NCBI GenBank assembly: GCA_029961045.1
Contig: JASBVN010000026.1
Span: 1 to 32,970, forward strand
Source: Alicyclobacillaceae bacterium
Lineage (GTDB): Bacteria; Bacillota; Bacilli; Kyrpidiales; Kyrpidiaceae
Length of the DNA: 32,970 bases
Direction of reading: 5' to 3'
The position numbers and the translations under genes were made by a program. Below the pieces are notes generated by a model. That model saw only the letters and a list, made by a program, of their open reading frames with translations, was not told the origin of the DNA and ran no database searches. Below, piece by piece: positions 22,761-31,271 of this stretch (position 1 is its first letter; every line of letters begins with the position of its first letter).

Positions 22761-23807
22761 CTACGGGTACAGGGGCACCGCCGCCAAACCCGCATCCTCC
22801 GGCCACCCCATCATCACATTCAAGTTCTGCACCGCCTGGCCGGCGGCCCCCTTGACGAGGTTGTCGATGACGCTCACGACAATCAGCCGGCCGGTGCGTC
22901 CCTCCACCGCCAGGCCGATGTCGCACAAATTGGTGCCGCGGACCTCCTTGGTCTGGGGCCACTCCCCGGCCGGGCGCACCCGGACAAACGGAGCCCCCGC
23001 GTAAACTTCCCGGTATAACTGTACAACGTCCTCCGTCGCCGCATTCCGCCACTCCGGCATCAAATTTCCGTACGCGGTGACGAGAATGCCCCGGTTCATC
23101 GGCACCAAATGGGCCGTAAAGGAAACCCGCGCTTCCCGACCCCCGAAGACGCCCAGATGGTATTCGATCTCCGGGGTGTGCTGGTGGACGCCGACCTTGT
23201 ACGCCTTAAAATTCTCGTAAACCTCGGAAAAATGACTGCCCAAACTCAGCCCTCTTCCGGCGCCGGTCACTCCGGATTTGGCATCTATAACCAGGCTCCC
23301 CGGATCGACCACTCCCGCCCGCACCGCCGGCACCAGCCCCAACAGGGTCGCCGTGGGATAACATCCCGGATTGGACACGAAATCCGCTCCGGCCACCGCC
23401 TCCCGCGCCCATTCGGTGAGCCCGTACACCGCCTCCTCCTGCCACCGGGCCGGCGGGGGGTCCTTCTTATACCATTCCCGATACAAATTCCCCGGGATGC
23501 GAAAGTCCCCCCCGAGGTCGATCACTTTCCTCCCCCGTTCCCGCAAAGCGGGCGCGCATTCGGTGGACAACCCGGCGGGAAGGGCCAAAAACACGACCTC
23601 GGCCGCTTCCGCCAGGCGATCCGCGTCGTACGCTTCGAGGACCAGATCGACCCATCCCCGCAGATGGGGATACACTTCCGAGATCGGCCGGCCCGCATAG
23701 GAGTCCGACGTCACCGCGACGAGGGAGACTTCCGGATGCCGCGCCAACAGCCGGACCGCTTCGACGCCGGCGTATCCCGTCGCCCCCACAACCGCCACCC
23801 GAACCAT
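22761..23807 (-). CDS. argC: N-acetyl-gamma-glutamyl-phosphate reductase
   Basis: The 348-residue NADPH enzyme makes N-acetylglutamate semialdehyde, the third step of arginine synthesis. It has the nucleotide-binding motif VAVVGATGYAGVEAVRLL at the N-terminus, VIDLGGDFRI, the catalytic Cys (about 149) in VSNPGCYPTATLLGLV, KSGVTGAGRG and the His-bearing VHQHTPEIEYHL and FTAHLVPMNRGIL. The start is the ATG at 23807, with GGAGG 8 bases upstream. It is the first gene of the operon argC-argJ-argB-(unknown)-argD and lies just behind a sigma-A promoter with an ArgR-like operator. Confidence 0.96.
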   Translation of the reverse strand: MVRVAVVGATGYAGVEAVRLLARHPEVSLVAVTSDSYAGRPISEVYPHLRGWVDLVLEAYDADRLAEAAEVVFLALPAGLSTECAPALRERGRKVIDLGGDFRIPGNLYREWYKKDPPPARWQEEAVYGLTEWAREAVAGADFVSNPGCYPTATLLGLVPAVRAGVVDPGSLVIDAKSGVTGAGRGLSLGSHFSEVYENFKAYKVGVHQHTPEIEYHLGVFGGREARVSFTAHLVPMNRGILVTAYGNLMPEWRNAATEDVVQLYREVYAGAPFVRVRPAGEWPQTKEVRGTNLCDIGLAVEGRTGRLIVVSVIDNLVKGAAGQAVQNLNVMMGWPEDAGLAAVPLYP

Positions 23808-23855
23808 CGCCGACACCTCCGCCCCCGCGTAAACTGGCCCACATGAACTTGAAAG

Positions 23856-23884
23856 ATTATACATCTTTATGTATAAAAACTCAA
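23856..23884 (-). promoter_or_regulatory. Sigma-A promoter of the arg operon
   Basis: On the minus strand TTGAGT (23879-23884) and a perfect TATAAT (23856-23861) are 17 bases apart. The predicted start near 23849 leaves a leader of about 40 bases before argC. The -35 region lies inside the last codons of the upstream TerC-like gene. Confidence 0.8.
23857..23876 (-). promoter_or_regulatory. Candidate ArgR/AhrC operator (ARG box)
   Basis: TTATACAT and ATGTATAA form a perfect inverted repeat with a 4-base centre. It overlaps the arg promoter -10 and spacer, a position where bound ArgR would block polymerase. It fits the ARG box pattern (T-N-T-G-N-A-T, four A/T, A-T-N-C-A-N-A) except for a symmetrical G-to-A and C-to-T change and one C in the centre. 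Confidence 0.65.
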
Positions 23885-24537
23885 TCCCGTATATGCTTCC
23901 GCCACGTTCCCACGATCAACACGGCCGAGGCCGCCAGGGCCGCCGCCCACCAGGCGACGGCCGGACTTCCGTCGTCGAGCCCGAAGGCCGGATCCCGGGC
24001 CAACATGCCTCCCCCGATCCATCCCAGCAAGCCCGCGCCGGCCCAGAGCAGCCACGGCGCCCAGTCGATCAACCGGCGAACCAAGCCGCTCCCCCAGACG
24101 ATCAGGGGAATGCTCAACGCCAAACCGGCCGTCAGCAGGCCGAGGTCTCCCCGGGCGGCAGTGGCGATGGCCAGGACATTGTCGAGGCTCATGCTCACAT
24201 CCGCCAACAGGATGGTCCCGACGGTCCGAACCCATCCCCCGCCGCCTCCCCGGTCCGGCCCGGGACTCCCCTCCGGAGCAGGCACGAGCAATTTGACCGC
24301 GATCCATATCAGCAGCAGCCCGGCCACCGCTTGAACATAGGGCCGGTACAACACCCCGGCGGCGAAGGCCGTCAGAGTCACCCGGAGGACCACCGCCCCC
24401 GCCGTTCCGACGGCGACGGCCAGCCGGCGCTCCGGGCGGGGCAGATGGCGGGTCGCCATGGCGATGACCAGGGCGTTGTCCCCGCTCAAAAGCAGGTTGA
24501 TCCACACCAGCATCAGAACGTCGACCGCCCTCTCCAC
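23881..24537 (-). CDS. TerC/YjbE-family integral membrane protein
   Basis: The 218-residue protein has about seven membrane helices and the two acidic signatures of the family: LLLSGDNALVIAMATRHL near the N-terminus and ADVSMSLDNVLAIATAARG near the middle, separated by a cytosolic Gly-rich linker. TerC/YjbE/YceF proteins are linked to metal (manganese) export, partly to loading of exported metalloenzymes. The length matches YjbE. The start is GTG at 24537, with AAAGGAG about 12 bases upstream. It follows the chromate pair by 36 bases, so co-transcription is likely; the arg promoter begins inside its last codons. Confidence 0.85.
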   Translation of the reverse strand: MERAVDVLMLVWINLLLSGDNALVIAMATRHLPRPERRLAVAVGTAGAVVLRVTLTAFAAGVLYRPYVQAVAGLLLIWIAVKLLVPAPEGSPGPDRGGGGGWVRTVGTILLADVSMSLDNVLAIATAARGDLGLLTAGLALSIPLIVWGSGLVRRLIDWAPWLLWAGAGLLGWIGGGMLARDPAFGLDDGSPAVAWWAAALAASAVLIVGTWRKHIRD

Positions 24538-24573
24538 CGCCCCGGCCCTCTCCTTTCTCCGGTGTTCGAACCG

Positions 24574-25113
24574 TTATATCCAGTGGGACAGCACCAGCCC
24601 CCCGTACAAAAAGGCCGCCACGATGACCAGGGCCGGATGAATCCGCCACCGGGTCAGCGCCCACAGCGACACGGCGGCAATGCCCAGAGACTGGCCCACC
24701 CCGATGGCCCGCACCGAATCGCGGCCCATTTCCCACGTCAGCACCACCATCATCGCGGCGATCACCGGCTGGACGAGCAGGGTCATCCCCTTAACCGCCG
24801 GAGACTGGCGGTAACGGGCCAAGATCCGGGCAAACCAGATGAGCGCCGCGGCGGACGGGATGATAGTAGCCGTCAAGGCGACGGCGAACCCGGTCCATCC
24901 CCCCACCTGGTAGCCGACAAAGGCGGCAATTTTGGTGGCGATGGGCCCCGGCAGGGCGTTGGCCACCGCCAGGACATCCCCGAACTGGCTGTTGGTCAAC
25001 CAGTGGTAATGGTGCACGATTTCTTCCTGCATCAAGGGGATGGACGCAGGGCCCCCGCCGTATCCGAGGAGATTGGACACCAGAAACCCCCAAAACAAAT
25101 CCCACCAGTTCAC
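24574..25113 (-). CDS. Chromate transporter family, second half-size subunit
   Basis: The 179-residue membrane protein is one CHR domain: LLGYGGGPASIPLMQEEIVH, the conserved NALPGPIATKIAAFVGYQVG and about five further helices ending in HPALVIVAAFLYGGLVLSHW. Half-size (short-chain) CHR proteins work in pairs. Its GTG start at 25113 overlaps the stop of the partner gene by 4 bases, so both are made together. CHR proteins export chromate or import sulfate-like anions; which applies is not visible. The conserved Gly-Gly-Gly-Pro and Pro-Gly-Pro motifs are intact. Confidence 0.87.
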   Translation of the reverse strand: MNWWDLFWGFLVSNLLGYGGGPASIPLMQEEIVHHYHWLTNSQFGDVLAVANALPGPIATKIAAFVGYQVGGWTGFAVALTATIIPSAAALIWFARILARYRQSPAVKGMTLLVQPVIAAMMVVLTWEMGRDSVRAIGVGQSLGIAAVSLWALTRWRIHPALVIVAAFLYGGLVLSHWI

Positions 25114-25748
25114 GGTTTCGGGCCCTCCCTCCGGCGGCTCCCCCGGCGCTCCCTCCATTCCTTCAGGCGGGCCGCCACACGGAGGTGAAAGGGCCCGTAG
25201 ACCAGCGCGGCGAGGATCACCAGGGCCGGATGCACATCCGCCACCGCCAGCGCCGCCAGGGCCGCCAAACCGAATGCGAGGGCCGGCACCGATCCGAGCC
25301 CTTTCCCGGCCTTTTGGACAAACTCGAACGCCATCAGTCCGAGCAAGACGACGATCACCGGACGGACCGCGTCGATCATTCCCTCCACCACCTTGGAGTG
25401 CCGGAGGGCGTACAAAATGCCCAACAAGCCCACCATCGCGATACTGGTCGGAAGGATGTGAGCCAGTACCGCCACCGTCGCCCCGGCGGTCCCCTTCAGC
25501 CGGTACCCCAGGTAGGCGGCCAACTTTGTGGCAATGGGCCCCGGGAGGGCGTTGGCCAAAGCCAGGATTTCTCCGAACTCCTCGTCGCTCATCCACCCGT
25601 ACCGGTCGACCGCTTCATACCGGAACAGCGGGATCACCGACGGACCCCCGCCGTAGCCCAGCAGGCCGGTCCGCACCATGGCGGCGACGAGGTCGAGGTA
25701 GGGCCCGGCGCCGCCCGGCGCCGGTCTTTCCGCTGCCAACTTATCCAC
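25110..25748 (-). CDS. Chromate transporter family, first half-size subunit
   Basis: The 212-residue membrane protein is a CHR domain with GLLGYGGGPSVIPLFRYEAV, FGEILALANALPGPIATKLA and later helices ending in HPALVILAALVYGP. A charged tail (AARLKEWRERRGSRRREG) is cytosolic. Its GTG start has only a weak GAGGCG site. It pairs with the next gene, in opposite membrane topology if the family rule holds. Upstream, about 170 bases before the EamA gene hold a GATAAGATAA motif that may be part of a promoter, but no clear -35. Confidence 0.87.
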   Translation of the reverse strand: MDKLAAERPAPGGAGPYLDLVAAMVRTGLLGYGGGPSVIPLFRYEAVDRYGWMSDEEFGEILALANALPGPIATKLAAYLGYRLKGTAGATVAVLAHILPTSIAMVGLLGILYALRHSKVVEGMIDAVRPVIVVLLGLMAFEFVQKAGKGLGSVPALAFGLAALAALAVADVHPALVILAALVYGPFHLRVAARLKEWRERRGSRRREGPKP

Positions 25749-25915
25749 CGCCGATTTCGCCTCGCTTCATCCGGACGGAACCGCCCCGCGCCCGTGGGAC
25801 GTCCGCCCCGTTTGTCCTTCCGAGGTTATCTTATCACAGGCCGGAGAACCCGGCGTGGAAAACCGGGAACTTCCGGTCGGGCCCCATCGCAACGGCCAAC
25901 AGCCGGTCCCTCTCC

Positions 25916-26851
25916 TTACGGCCGGGGGTCCCGCACCCGTTGGTTCCGCACACGATCTCCCGGGGCGGTAGCCGGCGTCCGTTCCCCGGGCCGGCCCTCC
26001 GTCAGGGTGAGGGTCACCCCCGCCACCACCAAAACCCCGCCGGTCCATTGCACCGCTCCGACCGGCCGGCCGGTGAGAGCCGTCAGGATCATGGTGAAAA
26101 CGGGAAGGAGATTGAGGAAAATTCCCGCCCTTCCCGCTTGCAGCCGCATCACCCCTTCATTCCAGCAAACGTACGACAACACGGAAGCACACACCCCGAT
26201 GTACGCGATCCCGAGCCAAGTACCGGCCGAGGGCACCAAATGCCAATCGAGCCACGCCGGCACGATGCCCGCCAAGCCCCCAAACAAAGAAGTCAGCCAA
26301 GCGGTGGTCATCGTCCCCACCTCCCGCTGGATCCGCGGGACGGACAGGGAATACACGGACCACAACAGGACGCACAGAAACATCAGCAAATCGCCCGCAT
26401 TCAACCGGAGCCCGGCCAACACCCGCCAGTCTCCCCGGCACACCACCAACCCCACCCCGGCGAAGGACAACGCCAGTCCGGCCGCCTGCCGCCAGGAGAT
26501 CCGGGTCCGGCGCCACAGAGCCTCCAGGACCGCGATCACCGCCGGATTGGCCCCCGCGATGAGGGAAGCATTGACGGGCGTCGTGTAATGAAGGGCTCCG
26601 TACAGCGCATAGCTGTATCCCCAAATTCCCGTCAGCGCCAAGAACACCAATCCCTCCAAGTGGCGGCGCACCGCCCGTCTGTCCGCCCCTTCCCGCCGCG
26701 CTAGGGGCCAAAGCACCGCACAGGCGATCCACCAGCGGATCAGGGTGAGAGTCCCGGCGGAGACGGACGGCGCCAGCGCCGCCCCGAACAAATAATTGCC
26801 CGCCCAAAAGAGATTGGCCGACACCAACAGGATCACGGCTTTTCTATCCAC
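25916..26851 (-). CDS. EamA/DMT-family transporter
   Basis: The 311-residue protein has ten predicted membrane helices in two EamA repeats. The first begins at ILLVSANLFWAGNYLFGAAL and includes ALHYTTPVNASLIAGANPAV; the second begins near GDLLMFLCVLLWSVYSLSVP and ends in GGVLVVAGVTLTLTEGRP. DMT proteins usually export amino acids, nucleotides or drugs; the substrate cannot be told. The GTG start lies 8 bases inside the end of yhaN, so translation is coupled, an uncommon neighbour for this family. The C-terminal 25 residues are charged and cytosolic. Confidence 0.9.
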   Translation of the reverse strand: MDRKAVILLVSANLFWAGNYLFGAALAPSVSAGTLTLIRWWIACAVLWPLARREGADRRAVRRHLEGLVFLALTGIWGYSYALYGALHYTTPVNASLIAGANPAVIAVLEALWRRTRISWRQAAGLALSFAGVGLVVCRGDWRVLAGLRLNAGDLLMFLCVLLWSVYSLSVPRIQREVGTMTTAWLTSLFGGLAGIVPAWLDWHLVPSAGTWLGIAYIGVCASVLSYVCWNEGVMRLQAGRAGIFLNLLPVFTMILTALTGRPVGAVQWTGGVLVVAGVTLTLTEGRPGERTPATAPGDRVRNQRVRDPRP

Positions 26852-29800
26852 GTTCCATTCGCCTTTCCGCGCCGGCCCCGCCGCCGTTTTCCGACCAGTC
26901 GAGGACCGGCAGCCCCGGCACCGCCGAGCGGAAATCGGCGACCGCTTCCGGATGACAAGTCAGGTAAAAAATTTGCCGGTCCCGCGCCATCTCCGCCAGG
27001 ACCCGAACCGCCCGGCGCCGGCGCTCCGGATCGAAATTGACCAGTACATCGTCCATCATGACCGGCAACCGCACCCCCCGCTCCTGCAATTCTTCCAGAG
27101 AAGCCAAGCGCACGGACAGGTACAGCTGTTCCGCGGTGCCGCGACTGAGTTGCTCGAGGGGCCACCGCCGGCCCCCGGCGTCCTCGGCGTACCAAGGGCC
27201 GCCGTCGAGGGGCACGCCGATCCGCCGGTAGCGCCCGGCGGTCAACGCCGCGAAAATCGTAGAGGCCCTTTTCATGACCCCCGGCTGCCGTTCGCGTTCA
27301 TACCGCTCCTTCGTCCGCGTCAACAGGTAGAGGGCCAGGGCGTCCACTGCCCACCCTTCCGCCTCCCGCCGCAACCGCTCCGCCGTTTCCTCGCGCCGCT
27401 GAAGCCACCAGCTCAGGGACCGGCCGCCCTCCAGTTCCCGGCGCCGGGCTTCCAGCTCCGATCTCTGCTCGCCCAATTCCCGCATCCGCCGGTGAATCCG
27501 GTCTTCTTCCCGTTCCAATTCCGACAAGGCCCCGGCAAGCCGGTCGCCGTCCCAGCCCGGCACCTCCCGGAGAAGATCCGGCCGCCCGATCTCCTCCGCG
27601 AGCCGCCGCATTTGTTCCTCCAGGGTCCTGCGCTGTTCCCGGCATTCCCGCCTGCGAAGGAAGCGGGGCCGCAACCGCCTCCACTCTTCCTCGCTTTCTG
27701 CGCCGAGAGCCGCACGCTCGCGGACCAGTTCTTCTTCGAGCCGGTTCACGAGACCGGCCGTCTCCCGCATGCGCTCTTCTCCGTCCCGGATCATTCGGGC
27801 CCGCTGTTCCGCCCGCCGGAGACGGTCCTGTGCAGCCGCCAGCCGCTCCTCAAGCGCCAAACAGGCCTCGCTCTCCCAACCGTCCCGGCGCCGGAGCACC
27901 ACCCCTCCGAGTTCACAAAGGGATCTCAGTTCCCGGCGCCACGCCTCGCGCTCCGCCTCCAATTCCCCGAGACGCCCTTCGATTTCCCGCTTTCTCCTGC
28001 GGATGTCCGACAAACGGTCGATCCACTCCAGGGCGGCCTCGGTCCGGGCTCCGTCCCACTCCGGCGGAAACCCTCGCTCCTCCAGCCACCGGCGCCAAAC
28101 GCGCAGGGCTTCCTCCCGTTCCTCCGCGATTTGATCCAGTTTTCGGCGTTCCGATTCCAAAACTTCGCGATGCGCCTCCACCTCCCGGCGGAGTTCCTCC
28201 GCCTGCCTCCGCCGTTCCGACAGGGCCGCCTGCCGGCGCAAGGCGTCTTCCCATTCCCGCTCCAGCCGCCCGGCGTCCTCCTCCGACCAATCCTCCCGGC
28301 CGAACAGCCGCCTGGCCCATTCCGCCTCCTCCCGAATCCGGCGTTCCAGGGCCTCTTGCCGTTGGGCCCGCTGCCGTTCCCAATCGGACCGCCGGCGAGA
28401 CCGGTCCGGGGAGGTTCGCGCCAAGAAGAACGCCGCCGCGACGGCCGCGGCGAACAAAGCCGCCCCCGCCGGCAGCGGGAGTCCGGCGGCAACCGCCGCG
28501 ACGGCGACAGCCGCCCCCGCCCCCACTGCCAGGAGAACGGCCCACACCCGGCGGTGGGAGGTATCCCGCGCGGCCTCCATCGTCCGGCGCGCCGCGTCCA
28601 GGGCCTCTATCCGCGCCTCCTCTTCCAGGCGGCTGCTCCGGATTTCCCGCAGGCGGCGCAGCCATTCCCGGCGCTCTCCGGGCGGATCCCCCAGGTCCCG
28701 GGCCTCTTCCTCCCTCACCCGTTCCTCCAGGCGACGGAGGTCGGATACCGCCTGTTCCAAAAGCATTTCCCGCCGGGCGCAGGCTTCGACGGCGTCCCGC
28801 CACCGGCGCTCTTCCCGTTCCACCGCGCGCCACAAAGCCGCCGCTTCGGCCCGGGCCGGCGTTGGGACGCCTTCCGACGCTTCTCCTCCGGCAACAGGTC
28901 CGAGCCGGCGGACGAGGTCCGCTTCCCGGGCCGCCAGCTCTTCCCGCTCCCGAACCAGCCGGGCCCTCTCCTCATCCAGGGCGGCCTCCCGAGTCCGGCC
29001 CTCCAAAGCGCGCATCACCCGTTCGCGCTCTCGCCAAAGCACATCCTCTTCTCCCCCGCCCTCCCTTTCCTCCCTCCAGCGGGCCAGTCTCGTTTCCTCC
29101 CTCTCCAGAGAAGCACGCAACTCTTTCACCCGTTCCGCCAATCCGTCGATCCGCGTCACCGTCTCCGGATCGACGTCCGGCAGTTCGCTCAATTCCGCCC
29201 ATTCTGCCGCCGTCCGCTCCCGCGCTTCCCATAACTTCCGCAATTGTTGAATCCGCGCCAGCTCCTCCCGGCGTTCCCGCAGCCGGCGCCGGTCCTCCGC
29301 GAGTTCCCGCTCCTCCGCGTCACACCGGGCCAAAGCCGCCGCCACTTGCTCGTACTCGGCCCCCGGATGTCCGAGACGGCGGATTTGGGCTTCACATTCG
29401 CGCCATTCCCGGAGCAAATCGTTGATCTTCGGCCGTTTTCCCCGGACCTTGTACCGCTGCTCCATTCGGCGGAGGAGGTCCTGTTCAACGGCCGCCACAT
29501 CGGCACCCCGCAGGCCCGCTCCGGCGCTGTACAGCCGGGCGGCCAAGCGGCGGTCTTGCAGGGTCTCCGGCCGCTCCAACTCTCCCAGACCGAAGGCAAA
29601 CAGGTTGTCGTACACAAACCGGTCCACCCCGCCCAAAAGGGCGCGCCACTGCTCTTCTCCCGCCCTCGTCCCGTCGGAGAAGAGGAGGGAAAACTCCCGG
29701 CGCCGGCGGTCGGCGTACCGCTCCACCACCGCATTTCTCCCGTCTTCCAAGCGAACTCCCAGCGCTCCGGCGACGGATCCCTCCTCCGGCCAGTAAGGGC

Positions 29801-29969
29801 TGCGATCCCGCCACGCCTCTCCGAACATCATGGCCCGGATAAATTGGAGCAACGTGGTCTTACCCGCTTCGTTCGGACCGTAGATCACCACGAGCCCCGG
29901 AGGAAGAGGACCGCTTTCCACACCGGTCCACCGGCCGAACCGGCCGATCCGCCACCATTGAATCCGCAT
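26844..29969 (-). CDS. yhaN: SbcC-like ATPase YhaN
   Basis: The 1,041-residue SMC-like ATPase works with YhaO in DNA end processing or repair. Walker A GPNEAGKTTLLQF is at 31-43; long heptad-rich coiled coils (about 170-450 and 530-870) carry many Arg/Glu/Leu residues; the signature LSRGTAEQLYLSVRLAS is near 940 and Walker B LPVMMDDVLVNFD near 970. Midway lies a hydrophobic pair (VWAVLLAVGAGAAVAVAAV and AALFAAAVAAAFFLA, about 473-515), a feature of YhaN proteins in place of a zinc hook. It lies 3 bases after yhaO and overlaps the DMT gene. The membrane hairpin suggests membrane-anchored action, but this is inferred. Confidence 0.9.
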   Translation of the reverse strand: MRIQWWRIGRFGRWTGVESGPLPPGLVVIYGPNEAGKTTLLQFIRAMMFGEAWRDRSPYWPEEGSVAGALGVRLEDGRNAVVERYADRRRREFSLLFSDGTRAGEEQWRALLGGVDRFVYDNLFAFGLGELERPETLQDRRLAARLYSAGAGLRGADVAAVEQDLLRRMEQRYKVRGKRPKINDLLREWRECEAQIRRLGHPGAEYEQVAAALARCDAEERELAEDRRRLRERREELARIQQLRKLWEARERTAAEWAELSELPDVDPETVTRIDGLAERVKELRASLEREETRLARWREEREGGGEEDVLWRERERVMRALEGRTREAALDEERARLVREREELAAREADLVRRLGPVAGGEASEGVPTPARAEAAALWRAVEREERRWRDAVEACARREMLLEQAVSDLRRLEERVREEEARDLGDPPGERREWLRRLREIRSSRLEEEARIEALDAARRTMEAARDTSHRRVWAVLLAVGAGAAVAVAAVAAGLPLPAGAALFAAAVAAAFFLARTSPDRSRRRSDWERQRAQRQEALERRIREEAEWARRLFGREDWSEEDAGRLEREWEDALRRQAALSERRRQAEELRREVEAHREVLESERRKLDQIAEEREEALRVWRRWLEERGFPPEWDGARTEAALEWIDRLSDIRRRKREIEGRLGELEAEREAWRRELRSLCELGGVVLRRRDGWESEACLALEERLAAAQDRLRRAEQRARMIRDGEERMRETAGLVNRLEEELVRERAALGAESEEEWRRLRPRFLRRRECREQRRTLEEQMRRLAEEIGRPDLLREVPGWDGDRLAGALSELEREEDRIHRRMRELGEQRSELEARRRELEGGRSLSWWLQRREETAERLRREAEGWAVDALALYLLTRTKERYERERQPGVMKRASTIFAALTAGRYRRIGVPLDGGPWYAEDAGGRRWPLEQLSRGTAEQLYLSVRLASLEELQERGVRLPVMMDDVLVNFDPERRRRAVRVLAEMARDRQIFYLTCHPEAVADFRSAVPGLPVLDWSENGGGAGAERRMERG

Positions 29970-29972
29970 GCT

Positions 29973-31232
29973 TCAATCCCCCTCCGGCAACAGGCTGTCC
30001 AAAAGCCGGTTCAGCGCCCGGCCGGTCCAGACCTCGATCTCCTCCGCCCCGACCTCTCCGAGCACCCGGCGAATCTCCGGGACTTCCCACAGGGGCGCCA
30101 GGGCGGACCGCGCCTCATCCACCCAGTCCCCCGACCTCCGCCGTTCCCCGACATACCGGAGAAGCTCGCCGACAAAAGCCGGCTCCCGGGACAAGGCTTC
30201 CAAATCTCGTGGACTCCCCGCCTCCACGTCGATGCGGTTGATCCAGACCCCCCGTCCGCCTGCGTACCACCTGCGGCGCCATTCCTCCCGCCACTCCTCG
30301 ACCCATTGCTCGTTTCGCAGGAACCGGTAAACAGGTCCCCGCCCCACCAGGCGGACGTCGGCGATCACCGGCCGGCCGGCGGCCGCGCGAACTTCCCGCA
30401 GCCGGCCGTCCAGCGCCGCAAACAGCGCTTCCTCTCCGCCGAAACCCTCAATGGACAGGACGATCTCTTCCCACCTCAACACATCCACGTCCCGGAACTC
30501 GGCCCGGATGCCTCCCTCGCCGGCGGTGACCACATAACAGCCCTTCGGCCCCCTTTCCCGGCGGTGCCGCCCCTGGGTCGTACCGGGATAGAGCATGGTT
30601 ACGCCGCGGTGCACCCAGTGTCTGGCAGTGTGCACATGGCCCAACAACCACACGTCCATCCCCGCCTCCGCCAGGTCGTCCTGGGAACAGGGGGCGTAAG
30701 GTCCGTGCAGCGGATCCCCGCCGACGTTGGCGTGAAGCAACCCCACGCACCAGGTATCGGCGGTCCCGCGCCGGAAGCGGAGCGCCAGATTATCGGCCAC
30801 ATCCGGGCGGGCATAGCTCACGCCGTACACCCGGGCAACCTCCCGTCCGCCGGACACCAAGGGGACCTCTTCGACTTCGGGACCGAAAATGTGCACCCCC
30901 GGCGGCCACGTCAGAGCCGCCGACCAACCCGAGAGGGGATCGTGGTTGCCGTGCACCACGAAAACGGGAATTCCCGCCTCACTGAGCCGGGCCACCTGAT
31001 CTCGAAAATAAAGTTGGGCCCGGAGACTGCGGGTCTCCCGGTCGTATACGTCTCCGCCGACTGTGAGAGCGTCGACGCCCTCCCGCAAGCACAGATCGAC
31101 CACCCTCGCAAAAGCCCGGAAAGTGGCGTCATACAGTTGTTCCCGCAGTTCCGAGCCGTCTTCCCCGTCCAATCCGACAAATGGGCTGTCCAGGTGCAAA
31201 TCGGCACAATGAACCAACCGCAAGGCGCCCAC
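29973..31232 (-). CDS. yhaO: SbcD-like metallophosphoesterase YhaO
   Basis: The 419-residue nuclease subunit has all the metallophosphoesterase motifs: DLHLDSP (11-17), GGDVYD (59-64), GNHD (95-98), LLHANVGG (His 167) and GHVHT (198-202). These bind two metal ions, usually manganese, as in SbcD/Mre11. The C-terminal half (about 210-419) is the capping and partner-binding region. It starts at a GTG at 31232 with GGAG-like sequence close upstream; the site is not strong. yhaN follows in 3 bases, giving the usual two-gene nuclease/ATPase unit. YhaO is about the normal length. Confidence 0.9.
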   Translation of the reverse strand: MGALRLVHCADLHLDSPFVGLDGEDGSELREQLYDATFRAFARVVDLCLREGVDALTVGGDVYDRETRSLRAQLYFRDQVARLSEAGIPVFVVHGNHDPLSGWSAALTWPPGVHIFGPEVEEVPLVSGGREVARVYGVSYARPDVADNLALRFRRGTADTWCVGLLHANVGGDPLHGPYAPCSQDDLAEAGMDVWLLGHVHTARHWVHRGVTMLYPGTTQGRHRRERGPKGCYVVTAGEGGIRAEFRDVDVLRWEEIVLSIEGFGGEEALFAALDGRLREVRAAAGRPVIADVRLVGRGPVYRFLRNEQWVEEWREEWRRRWYAGGRGVWINRIDVEAGSPRDLEALSREPAFVGELLRYVGERRRSGDWVDEARSALAPLWEVPEIRRVLGEVGAEEIEVWTGRALNRLLDSLLPEGD

Positions 31233-31271
31233 TCCGGCACCCCTTCCCCTTCCCGCATTTCGCGTTTGTTC

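Noticed and set aside
22714-23052. Upstream extension of argJ overlapping argC
   Set aside because: The extension is out of frame with argC, lacks homology to ArgJ and the GTG at 22713 has its own ribosome site.
26796-29234. Long plus-strand open frame rich in Pro, Phe and Gln
   Set aside because: It is the antisense of the yhaN coiled-coil region and has no protein-like composition or start signal.
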